This document shows, in pieces, positions 15,947 to 23,273 of a stretch of 58,438 nt of DNA. The notes beneath the pieces were generated by a model. That model was not told the DNA's origin, did not search any database, and saw nothing but the letters and a program-made list of their open reading frames with translations. The position numbers and the translations under genes were made by a program. The stretch is taken from NCBI GenBank assembly GCA_025355745.1, contig JANXZA010000040.1, positions 1 through 58,438 of the forward strand, written 5' to 3'. Source of the stretch: Rhizobacter sp. Its GTDB lineage: Bacteria; Pseudomonadota; Gammaproteobacteria; Burkholderiales; Burkholderiaceae_C. The first letter of the stretch is position 1, and the number at the start of each line of letters is the position of its first letter.

Positions 15947-17753
15947 GAGCGCTCTCTCCGAGGTACGCGGCGATCACGTCCGGATGGCGGAGCACTTCGT
16001 CAGGCGTTCCTTCGGCAATTTTCCTGCCGAAGTTCAGCACCGAAATCCGGTCGGAAACCTGGACGATCAAACCCATGTCGTGCTCGATCAGAAAGATCGT
16101 GATGCCGTGGCCGCGCAGGCGTTTCAGCAGCTTCACCAGCTCCTGCTTTTCAGTCTGGTTCAGTCCGGCAGCGGGTTCATCGAGCAACAGAAGCGTCGGC
16201 GAGCCGGCCAGCGAGCGGGCGATCTCGACCAGCCGCTGGTGGCCGTACGGAAGGCTCCTGACGACCCGGTCGGCACGGTCCAGCAGGCCGACGAAATCCA
16301 GCGTCGACAGGGCTCGTTGGCGCAGCGCCGATTCGCTGCGTTCGATCGGGTTGTGCGCGCGCTGGGCGCCGATCATGACGTTCTCGAGCGCCGACAGCGC
16401 CGGGAACAGGCGGATGTTCTGGAACGTGCGGCCGACGCCGTGCCCGGCGCGCACATGCGGGCTGGCGTGGGTGAGGTCCTCGCCGTCGACGATGATCTGC
16501 CCGGCGGTCGGCCGGTAAATGCCGTTGAGCACATTCAACGTCGTCGTCTTGCCCGAGCCATTCGGCCCGATCAGCGCGTGCACGGTGCCGCGGGCAACCT
16601 CGATGTCGATGCCATCGACGGCACGAACGCCGCCGAAATGCTTCTGCACATTCACCAGCTGCAACACGGGCGCCGTGTCGGTCAGCGGGAAGTCGAGCCT
16701 GAACGGCTCGACCGCCCCATGGACCAGCGGCCGCGGCGGCCGCAGCCGACGCCATGCCCGCGCGACGATGCCCCAGATGCCCTCGGGCATGAACACCATG
16801 ATCAGGATCACTGCCAGGCCGTAGCCGGCCATGTAGACCTCTTTCAGGAAGCGCAGCCACTCCGGCAGCAGGATCAGCAGCACCGTGCCGAGCGCACCGC
16901 CGAACGGCGACTGCGAGCCGCCGAGCAGGGTCATGGTCAGGAACTCGATCGAGATCTTGAACGAGAAGTTGTCGGGGCTGATGTAGGCGAAACCTGCGGC
17001 ATACAGCGCACCGCCGACAGCGCCGAGGGCCGAGCACAGGGTGAAGGCGACGACCTTCACGACCAGCGTCGCCACGCCCGAGACCTCGGCGGCCATCTCG
17101 TTTTCGCGCACCGCCTGCATGGCGCGGCCGAGCCGGGTTTTCGGCAGCCACCAGACGCCGAAGATCACCAGGTACAGGACCAGCACGCAGAACAGCAGGT
17201 AGGCCTTGTCGTCGGCCAGCGTGTAGCCGAAAAGCGAGGGCCGGCCGATGCCTGGTATGCCGTCCGGGCCACGGGTCAGGCCAATCCAGTTGGTCAGGAT
17301 CAGGTCGAAGATCACCTGAAAACTGATCGTCACCATCGCCAGGTAGTGCCCGCCGACGCGCAGCGTGGTCAGGCCAAGAACGAAGCCGGCGAGCGATGCC
17401 AGCACGATTCCCAGCAGCAGCGCAAGCCAGAAATTTAGCCCCAGCACCAGCGTGCCGAGCGCAACGGAATAGGCCCCGATGCCGAAGAACGCAGCCTGAC
17501 CCAGATGGATCTGCCCGGTGTAGCCCAGCACCACGGTCATCCCCAATACCGCGACGGCATAGGTCGCCGCCTGCATGAAGATGTTCAGGATGTAGGGGTT
17601 GACCTTGACGACGAAGGGAAGCATCGGCAGCGCTGCGGCGAACAGCATCAGCAGCGCGAGTGCGCCGACGCGAAAGCCACGCGCCGGGGCGGGCGCAGGC
17701 GCATGAGCCGAGGCAGGAGCCGATGCGCCGGCCGCCGAAGTCTGGATCGTCAT
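15933..17753 (-). CDS. LivM-LivG fusion: permease and ATPase in one chain
   Basis: A 606-residue protein. Residues ~25-335 form a LivM permease of about ten membrane segments ('VLGYTGQIHLGQAAFFGIGAY', 'GRAMQAVRENEMAAEVSG', 'LLGGSQSPFGGALGT'). Residues ~365-606 are a LivG ATPase with Walker A 'GPNGSGKTT', 'GVGRTFQNIRLF', signature 'LPYGHQRLVEIARSLA' and Walker B 'LLLLDEPAAGL'. In most genomes these are separate genes; fused versions are known in this transporter class. The Ala/Pro-rich N-terminus is low complexity. It starts within the stop of livH (ATGA overlap). Confidence 0.94.
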   Translation of the reverse strand: MTIQTSAAGASAPASAHAPAPAPARGFRVGALALLMLFAAALPMLPFVVKVNPYILNIFMQAATYAVAVLGMTVVLGYTGQIHLGQAAFFGIGAYSVALGTLVLGLNFWLALLLGIVLASLAGFVLGLTTLRVGGHYLAMVTISFQVIFDLILTNWIGLTRGPDGIPGIGRPSLFGYTLADDKAYLLFCVLVLYLVIFGVWWLPKTRLGRAMQAVRENEMAAEVSGVATLVVKVVAFTLCSALGAVGGALYAAGFAYISPDNFSFKISIEFLTMTLLGGSQSPFGGALGTVLLILLPEWLRFLKEVYMAGYGLAVILIMVFMPEGIWGIVARAWRRLRPPRPLVHGAVEPFRLDFPLTDTAPVLQLVNVQKHFGGVRAVDGIDIEVARGTVHALIGPNGSGKTTTLNVLNGIYRPTAGQIIVDGEDLTHASPHVRAGHGVGRTFQNIRLFPALSALENVMIGAQRAHNPIERSESALRQRALSTLDFVGLLDRADRVVRSLPYGHQRLVEIARSLAGSPTLLLLDEPAAGLNQTEKQELVKLLKRLRGHGITIFLIEHDMGLIVQVSDRISVLNFGRKIAEGTPDEVLRHPDVIAAYLGESAHAAA

Positions 17754-18634
17754 GCCTTCTCCGAAATCTTCTCGCCGAAGATCCCTTGCGGCCGGATCAA
17801 CAGGAAGATGAGCAAGAGCAGAAATGCAAACGCGTCCTTGTAGGGAACCGAGATATAAGCGGCGCCGAAGCTCTCGACGACGCCCAGCAGCAGGCCGCCG
17901 ACGATGGCACCGGTGACGTCGCCGAAGCCGCCGATCACGGTTGCCGAGAACGCCTTCAGCGCGATGATCGATCCCATGCCGATCGACACGAACAACACGG
18001 GGCCGATCAGGATGCCGGCCAGCCCGCCCAGGGTGGCGCTGTAGACGAAGGTGATGGCGATCATCCAGGCCACCGGAATGCCGACCAGGCGCGCCATGTC
18101 CTTGTCCTGCGAGGTCGCCTGCAGCTTCTTTCCCAGCAGCGTGTGCTCGAAGAAGAAGTACTGGAAAGCAACGGCGATCAGGGTGACTGCCAGGATCACC
18201 AGGTACTGGCTGTCGAGAAACACGCCCGCCACTTCGAAGCCCGGCGTCTTGAAGACCTTTTCGAGCGGCCGCGGCTGCGGCCCGAAAATTCCCAGCACGG
18301 TGTTCTGCATGAAGATCGATGCACCCAGCGTGCTGATGATGACCGGCAGGAACGAGCGGTTGCGCAACGGGTAATAGACGGCGTAGTTGAAGACCACGCC
18401 GAACACCGTCATGACCGCCAACGCGAGGACGAAGGCGAGCCAGTACGGCAGTTTCAATGCCGTCAACATCGTCACCATCGCGAACGCGCCGATCATCGCG
18501 AAATCACCCTGCGCGAAGTTGACGACGTTGGTGGCCCGAATGATGAGGACGAACCCGAGCGCCACCAGCGAATAGACCGCGCCCACTGCCAGGCCCGAGA
18601 AGAGCAGCTGCAGGTTGAACGACAAATTGCTCAT
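17750..18634 (-). CDS. LivH-type ABC transporter permease
   Basis: A 294-residue membrane protein with eight or so helices. It shows the LivH hallmarks 'SGLAVGAVYSLVALGFVLI', 'NVVNFAQGDFAMIGAF', 'LRNRSFLPVIISTLGASI' and 'GFGDVTGAIVGGLLLGVVES'. ATG 18634 ('MSNLSFNLQLLFSG') is preferred over the upstream in-frame 18664 start because it matches the family start and is preceded by a GGG-rich site. It is the second gene of the binding-protein-first operon. Confidence 0.93.
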   Translation of the reverse strand: MSNLSFNLQLLFSGLAVGAVYSLVALGFVLIIRATNVVNFAQGDFAMIGAFAMVTMLTALKLPYWLAFVLALAVMTVFGVVFNYAVYYPLRNRSFLPVIISTLGASIFMQNTVLGIFGPQPRPLEKVFKTPGFEVAGVFLDSQYLVILAVTLIAVAFQYFFFEHTLLGKKLQATSQDKDMARLVGIPVAWMIAITFVYSATLGGLAGILIGPVLFVSIGMGSIIALKAFSATVIGGFGDVTGAIVGGLLLGVVESFGAAYISVPYKDAFAFLLLLIFLLIRPQGIFGEKISEKA

Positions 18635-18688
18635 CGAACCCTTGGGTTGTCGTCGCTGGCGCAAACCTCGGGCGACCGCCGGGCGCGA

Positions 18689-19834
18689 CTATTTGGGCGT
18701 GAACTTGATGTGATCGATGAACACCAGCTTGCCCTGGTCGTTCTTGACGATGTTGTAGCCGTGCAGGCCGTCGCCGTTCTGGTCGAAGTTGTATTCGCCT
18801 TCAGCGCCCTTGAAGCCGCGGATCGCCAGGATTTCCTTGCGAATGGCGTCGGGCTGCGTGCCCTTGGCTTTCGCCATCGCCAGCGCCAGAATCTTCACTG
18901 AGTCATACGACCAGCTGGCATAAAAATCGGCGTCGCGGCCGAACTTGGCCGCGTAGTTCTTGGCGAAAACCTTCGATTCGGCATTCGCATCCGCGAAGAA
19001 ATCAACCACCGAATAGGTGCCGTAAAGCGCCTCCTTGCCCAGTTTCATCGTGCTGTCCGAGGCCAGCGTGGCCGAACCGATCCACGGAATCGTCACGCCG
19101 AGTTGGCGCAGCTGGGTCCCGAAAATACCGGCGTCTGACGAAAACGGCGTGTACGACGAGAGGATGTCCGCGCCGGACTGCTTGATCGCCAGCACGATCG
19201 GCGTGAAGTCCTGCGAGTTGTTGGTGTAGCCCTGAATCAGGACCGGCGTGATACCGCGCGCTTTCAGTTCCTCGACCAGCATGTTCTTGCCGCCGACGCC
19301 GAAGGTGTCGGTCGAATGGACGATTGCCCACTTCTTGCCCTTCAGCGTTGCCACCCCGTAATCGGCGATCACCTTGGCCGAATAACTGTCGTTGGGGCGC
19401 GCGCGGAACAGCCAGGAATGACCTGAATGCGTCAGGCCGTAGTCGGAGCCGCCGATCATCGTCGGGATGCCGAGCTTGGCAATCACCTGGGCCGATGCCT
19501 GAACCTGCGTGCTGCGCACCGGCGCGATCAACGCCGCGAAATTGCCTTCGCTGCCGAGCTTCGACACTGCCAGCACCGAGCCCGGGTTGGTGCTCTGGTT
19601 GTCTTCGATCTTCAGCTCAAACGGCCGACCCAGCACGCCGCCCGCTGCGTTGACTTCGTCGACCGCGAGCTTGGCACCGTTGACGGTATTGGCTCCGGCT
19701 TCCGCATTGGGGCCGGTCACCTCCGCCACCAGGCCGATGCGAATCGGGTCAGCGGCAAAGGCCATCGGAATGGTTGAGCAGGCCGCTGCGGCAATGCCGA
19801 GGGTTACCAGAATTCGCGTCAGCTTGTGGTGCAT
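18689..19834 (-). CDS. LivK-type periplasmic substrate-binding protein
   Basis: A 381-residue type I periplasmic binding protein with a clear signal peptide ('MHHKLTRILVTLGIAAAA...AFA|ADPIRIG'). The fold markers are 'IGLVAEVTGPNAEAGANTVNG', 'KLAVDEVNAAGGVLGRPF' and 'IEDNQSTNPGSVLAV'. ATG 19834 has GGAGAC 6 bp upstream. The frame continues to 20200, but that portion reads through the intergenic region and is not protein-like. It is the first gene of the liv-type operon that ends with the hydroxy-acid oxidase. The ligand is unknown; relatives bind branched-chain amino acids, amides, urea or aromatic acids. Confidence 0.92.
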   Translation of the reverse strand: MHHKLTRILVTLGIAAAACSTIPMAFAADPIRIGLVAEVTGPNAEAGANTVNGAKLAVDEVNAAGGVLGRPFELKIEDNQSTNPGSVLAVSKLGSEGNFAALIAPVRSTQVQASAQVIAKLGIPTMIGGSDYGLTHSGHSWLFRARPNDSYSAKVIADYGVATLKGKKWAIVHSTDTFGVGGKNMLVEELKARGITPVLIQGYTNNSQDFTPIVLAIKQSGADILSSYTPFSSDAGIFGTQLRQLGVTIPWIGSATLASDSTMKLGKEALYGTYSVVDFFADANAESKVFAKNYAAKFGRDADFYASWSYDSVKILALAMAKAKGTQPDAIRKEILAIRGFKGAEGEYNFDQNGDGLHGYNIVKNDQGKLVFIDHIKFTPK

Positions 19835-20307
19835 TTTTGTCTCCGGTTTGCAGATGAGTCTAACGTCTCGATGGAGGCGATTCGCGTACCTTGCGGGCCC
19901 AACGCCCCCGGATCTCTGCCGACGTTGCAGCTCTATGCCCACAGCGTGATGACCCCTTCCAACTTTTCGTGGCCTCGGAATTGCCACCATCTGAAACCTT
20001 GCACTGCACAAGTTGCGGGGCCATGCCCCGGCTCGCTTTTTTAGCCGCCACAGCAGTGAGGAAGCCACACCCCGATCGGGTCGGCAGGCATCGCGGATGG
20101 CCCGCCGGAAGCTTGCCTCGATCGCCACCAGACGACGCGATTTGCGGTCGACATCCGGCGCTGCGGCGTGTGAGTTTTTCGCACAGTCAATCGAAATCAT
20201 ATCGTTTGATCGAGGCCGATGGCCTTACTACGATGCCGGCACGCTGTGGTCCGAGGCGGCCAGCGCCGCCCTCCGGCCACGGCTGGACAACTCAACGGAG
20301 ACGAATC
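19835..20307. other. 473-bp divergent intergenic region
   Basis: The region lies between livK (leftward) and the small conserved gene at 20308 (rightward). The first ~330 bp hold no recognisable gene. A 6-bp GC stem (20016-20030) followed a few bases later by six T (20037-20042) is the only terminator-like element. The right part holds copy A of the three-copy conserved element (20169-20212). Promoters for both flanking units must lie here. Confidence 0.7.
20169..20212. promoter_or_regulatory. Conserved element copy A (LysR-type operator candidate)
   Basis: A TGTGAG half-site (20169-20174) is followed exactly 27 bp later by ATCA-TATCGTT-TGAT (20196-20210), a perfect 4-bp-arm palindrome containing the T-N11-A pattern of LysR boxes. 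Copies B (21854) and C (35118) have the same spacing and are identical at more than half of the positions. Copy A is about 100 bp upstream of the 20308 gene. Confidence 0.75.
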
Positions 20308-20703
20308 ATGCTGAAGAAGGAAGTGCTGCGCGGGCCCGCCGGGTCGATCCTGATCATGGACTCGATCACCAAGGTGGCACCGCAGGACATCGGCGCGATC
20401 GTCGTCTCGGCCTCCCACGGCGGGGCAAGCTCGGGCGAGTTTGCGCTCGAGGTACCGCTGAAGGCGGTGTTCTTCAACGATGCAGGCGTCGGCAAGGACA
20501 ACGCCGGGATCGCCGCCTTGACGATGCTCCAGACCCGGGGCGTTGCAGCCGGCGCCGTTGCCCACACCAGCGCCCGCATCGGCGATGCCCAGGACACGTG
20601 GGACTTTGGCATCGTCTCGCACGTCAACGAGGCGGCCCGCCGGCTCGGCCTTGCGCCAGGGCAGCCGCTGCGCACGGCGCTGGCCCCGCTCGTCGGCGTC
20701 TGA
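20308..20703 (+). CDS. Conserved small protein of unknown function
   Basis: A 131-residue soluble protein with no signal peptide or membrane segment. I recognise it only as an uncharacterised conserved family. Notable stretches are 'IMDSITKVAPQDIGAIVVSA', 'SHGGASSGEFALEVPLKAVF', 'FNDAGVGKDNAGIAAL' and 'AHTSARIGDAQDTWDFG'. The clustering of Gly, Ser, Asp and His in these motifs suggests a ligand- or catalytic-site protein rather than a structural one. ATG 20308 is preceded by GGAGACGAATC, a usable ribosome site. Copy A of the conserved operator lies upstream, linking it to the acid-sugar region at 21996 onward. A decayed transporter fragment follows it. No function is proposed. Confidence 0.85.
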   Translation: MLKKEVLRGPAGSILIMDSITKVAPQDIGAIVVSASHGGASSGEFALEVPLKAVFFNDAGVGKDNAGIAALTMLQTRGVAAGAVAHTSARIGDAQDTWDFGIVSHVNEAARRLGLAPGQPLRTALAPLVGV

Positions 20704-20717
20704 TTTGATTCGACAGC

Positions 20718-20880
20718 GTGGGCCTGCTCGTCAACGAAGTCTCGCCCGCTGAGCGTGCGCGGATGGACGAAATGGTCTAACCCGTGATCGAGAAGTACAT
20801 CGCCGTGGTCAAGCCTGGCCTGGTCACGCAGGCTTGCGCCGCGATCGAGCCGGTGCACGAGCCGAGGTCGCGGCGCTCCG
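20718..20880 (+). pseudogene. Fragment of a TRAP transporter binding protein (DctP), C-terminus
   Basis: One frame reads 'VGLLVNEVSPAERARMDEMV', then an in-frame TAA at 20778, then 'PVIEKYIAVVKPGLVTQACA' and 'AIEPV'. This is the pattern of DctP-family C-termini (VNE-[V/I]-SPAER...-PV-x-KY-...-LV-x-Q-x-x-A-x-IE). Nothing of the preceding ~280 residues remains. The fragment is overlapped on the other strand by the end of the LysR gene, whose basic Ala/Arg/Ser-rich C-terminal tail is encoded by the antisense of this remnant. Confidence 0.6.
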
Positions 20881-21825
20881 CGATCCGTGCGGACGCTTCA
20901 AGGCCCGCTGCGGGCCTTCCAGTCGCCCCTTGGACCGCACCAGCTCCGTGGCTCTCATTTCGTCCGCCAGCCACGTCGCCAGCGCTTCGACATCGGCGCG
21001 GCCATCCAGTTGCGGCGCGATCCACAGCAGCAGCTTGCGATGGCTGGGGACGAAACCGAACGGCGCCACCAGCTTGCCCGAATGCAGATCGTCCTGCACG
21101 AGCATCCGCGGCACCATGGCCACGCCAAGGCCGCAGACGGCCGCCTGGATCAGCAGATAGAAGTGCTCGTAGCGGTTCGAGATCTTGAGCGCATCTCCGG
21201 CATAAGCTGAAGCCCGGGTCCAGTCGGGCCACGCCTCCATCCGGGTCTTGGTTGCGAGGAGCCGAACGCGGGCCAGGTCGTCGATCGATTCGAGGCCAGC
21301 GGCCTCCCTGTACTCGCCCGAACACACCGGCCCGATCCACTCGACCATCAAGTCCCGAAAGGCTGCATCTTTGGGTGGCTTGATCGACGAATTGCGTATC
21401 GCCACGCTGATGCTGTCGCGCACGAAATCGATGCGGTCGTAGTTCATGTTGAACTGGATCTCGACCCCGGGGTGCTTGTCGTGAAACCTGCCGATGCGCG
21501 GCAGCAACCAGTACATCATGATCGACGCCGAGCACGACAACGTCAGCGGCCCCGGTCTGAGTTGCTCGACGCTCGCCTGGATGAGGCGGAACGCCGTCGC
21601 CAGGCCCCCCGCCAGGCGCGCGCCTTCGGCAGTCGGCTGGCTCGACTGACCATTGCGCTCCAGCAGCGTCACGCCCATTTGATCTTCCAACGATCGGATG
21701 TGTCGGCTGACCGCACCGTGGGTCACGAACAGCTCCGCAGCTGCGGCACTCATGCTGCCCAGACGGGTCGTCGCTTCGAAGGCGCGCAGCGCGTTCAGGG
21801 AAGGCCGGGGAAGGTTGGTTGGCAT
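20824..21825 (-). CDS. LysR-family regulator, GcvA-like, of the acid-sugar region
   Basis: A 333-residue LysR regulator starting 'MPTNLPRPSLNALRAFEA' at 21825, the typical N-terminus of the GcvA subgroup. The helix-turn-helix is 'MSAAAAELFVTHGAVSRHIR'. The effector domain includes 'SASIMMYWLLPRIGRFHDKH' and 'GLGVAMVPRMLVQDDLHSGK'. The frame is open further up to 21900, but that peptide is only the antisense translation of operator copy B. The last ~25 residues are an atypical basic tail running into the DctP remnant. It is divergent from the RuBisCO-like gene, with copy B of the conserved element between them, so it is the best candidate for the protein that binds copies A, B and C. Confidence 0.9.
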   Translation of the reverse strand: MPTNLPRPSLNALRAFEATTRLGSMSAAAAELFVTHGAVSRHIRSLEDQMGVTLLERNGQSSQPTAEGARLAGGLATAFRLIQASVEQLRPGPLTLSCSASIMMYWLLPRIGRFHDKHPGVEIQFNMNYDRIDFVRDSISVAIRNSSIKPPKDAAFRDLMVEWIGPVCSGEYREAAGLESIDDLARVRLLATKTRMEAWPDWTRASAYAGDALKISNRYEHFYLLIQAAVCGLGVAMVPRMLVQDDLHSGKLVAPFGFVPSHRKLLLWIAPQLDGRADVEALATWLADEMRATELVRSKGRLEGPQRALKRPHGSRSAATSARAPARSRRKPA

Positions 21826-21853
21826 GGCATTAACCGGTGGCGCCGGGAATGGT

Positions 21854-21897
21854 TGTGAGTTTTCGTCGCAGCCCGTCGAGATCATATCGTTAGGAGA
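21854..21897. promoter_or_regulatory. Conserved element copy B (LysR-type operator candidate)
   Basis: TGTGAG (21854-21859) and ATCATATCGTT (21881-21891) have the same 27-bp offset as copies A and C. The right arm of the palindrome (TGAT in copies A and C) is changed to AGGA here. It lies between the divergent LysR gene (start 21825) and the RuBisCO-like gene (start 21996). Confidence 0.75.
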
Positions 21898-21995
21898 CAT
21901 GGCGGCCCCTCACTACGATTCCCCTCATACCGTGCGCCTTGCAGCTTGCATCTCGGTGGCGCAGCGGTCTGATGGAATCGTCACAGGTCACCCCC

Positions 21996-23273
21996 ATGCC
22001 CACCGCAACGCCGCGCGCCGAATTTCGAGCGAGCTATCTGGTCGAGAGTTGCACGCCGATCGAGCGGACCGCCGAAGTCATCGCCGGCGAGCAGTCCAGC
22101 GGAACCTTCCTGTCGTTGCCGGGCGAGACCGATGCGCTCAAGGACCGGGCTCGGGCCCGGGTCACGCAGATCGAACTGCTGCCCCCGACGCAGCAGCCGA
22201 GCCTGCCCAGCACCCACGCCGAGCGCCGGGCCGCGGGAAGCGCATTCCATCGCGGGCGGGTGGAGATCGCCTTTCCGGTGGCCAACGTCGGCGCCAATCT
22301 GCCGGCCCTGCTGGCCACGCTCGCCGGCAACCTGTTCGAGCTGGGCGAGGTGACCGGCTTGCGCTTGCTCGACATCGACCTGCCGGCCGACTACGCGGCG
22401 CGCTTCCCGGGGCCGCAGTTCGGCCTGCAGGGCACGCTCGAAAAGGCCGGCGTCTCCGCTCGCCCGATGATCGGCAGCATCATCAAGCCCAGCATCGGTC
22501 TTTCAGCCGAGCAGACCGCCGAGACCGTCGATGCGCTGTGCGCGGCCGGCATCGATTTCATCAAGGACGACGAACTGCTCGTCGACCCCGCCTATGCGCC
22601 TTTCGAGCAGCGGCTGCGCGCAGTGATGCCGGTGCTGCACCGCCACGCCGATCGCCTGGGGCGCATGCCGATGTACGCGATCAACATCTCGGGCAGCATC
22701 GCCGACATGCGGCGCCGGCACGATGCCGTCGTGGCGCTCGGCGGCACCTGCGTGATGGTCAATGTGAATGGCGTCGGCTTTGCCGGCGTCGAGCACCTGC
22801 GCAGCTACAGCGAGCTGCCGATCCACGCGCACCGCAACGGCTGGGGCGCCCTCACCCGCCATCCTGCGCTGGGGTTCGACTTCGTCGCCTATCAGAAGCT
22901 CTGGCGCCTTGCGGGCGTCGATCAACTGCACGTGAACGGTCTGAGAAGCAAGTTCTGGGAGCCCGACGACTCGGTCATCCGATCGGCCAGGTCGTGCCTG
23001 GCGTCGTTTGCGGGGCTGCGCCCCATCATGCCGGTCTTCTCGTCGGGCCAATGGGCCGGGCAGGCGCCGGCCATGTACGCTGCGCTGGCCAGCACCGACT
23101 TGATGCACCTCGCCGGTGGCGGCATCATCGGCCACCCACTTGGCATCGCGGGCGGTGTCGCCAGCATGCGCGAAGGGTGGGAAGCCGTCGTCGCGGGAGT
23201 GACGCTCGAGGCTTACGCGCATGACCATCCGGCACTGCGCGCAGCGATCGCAAAGTTCGGAGGAGACCATTGA
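21996..23273 (+). CDS. RuBisCO-like protein (form IV), OiaX-type acid-sugar enzyme
   Basis: A 425-residue RuBisCO large-subunit homologue. From ATG 21996 the equivalents of catalytic residues are K164 ('GSIIKPSIGLS') and the carbamate/metal site K190, D192, E193 ('IDFIKDDEL'). 'HAHRNGWGAL' and 'GGGIIGHPLG' follow. The form I/II pattern is not kept, so it is not a CO2-fixing enzyme. Its position directly before a DUF1537 kinase and near an ApnO-like gene fits OiaX, which splits 3-oxo-isoapionate 4-phosphate to 3-phosphoglycerate and glycolate in D-apionate degradation. Other RLP reactions remain possible. In-frame starts at 21939 (TTG) and 21972 (ATG) are less likely. Confidence 0.85.
   Translation: MPTATPRAEFRASYLVESCTPIERTAEVIAGEQSSGTFLSLPGETDALKDRARARVTQIELLPPTQQPSLPSTHAERRAAGSAFHRGRVEIAFPVANVGANLPALLATLAGNLFELGEVTGLRLLDIDLPADYAARFPGPQFGLQGTLEKAGVSARPMIGSIIKPSIGLSAEQTAETVDALCAAGIDFIKDDELLVDPAYAPFEQRLRAVMPVLHRHADRLGRMPMYAINISGSIADMRRRHDAVVALGGTCVMVNVNGVGFAGVEHLRSYSELPIHAHRNGWGALTRHPALGFDFVAYQKLWRLAGVDQLHVNGLRSKFWEPDDSVIRSARSCLASFAGLRPIMPVFSSGQWAGQAPAMYAALASTDLMHLAGGGIIGHPLGIAGGVASMREGWEAVVAGVTLEAYAHDHPALRAAIAKFGGDH

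Noticed and set aside
20016-20042. Possible intrinsic terminator: 6-bp GC stem followed by six T
   Set aside because: Six unpaired bases separate stem and T-run, and no rightward gene ends before it. It is not convincing as a functional terminator.
21826-21900. Upstream extension of the LysR gene to 21900 with an N-terminal peptide similar to frames at 20200 and 35150
   Set aside because: The similarity comes from the shared operator DNA read in antisense, not from a conserved protein; ATG 21825 matches the family start.
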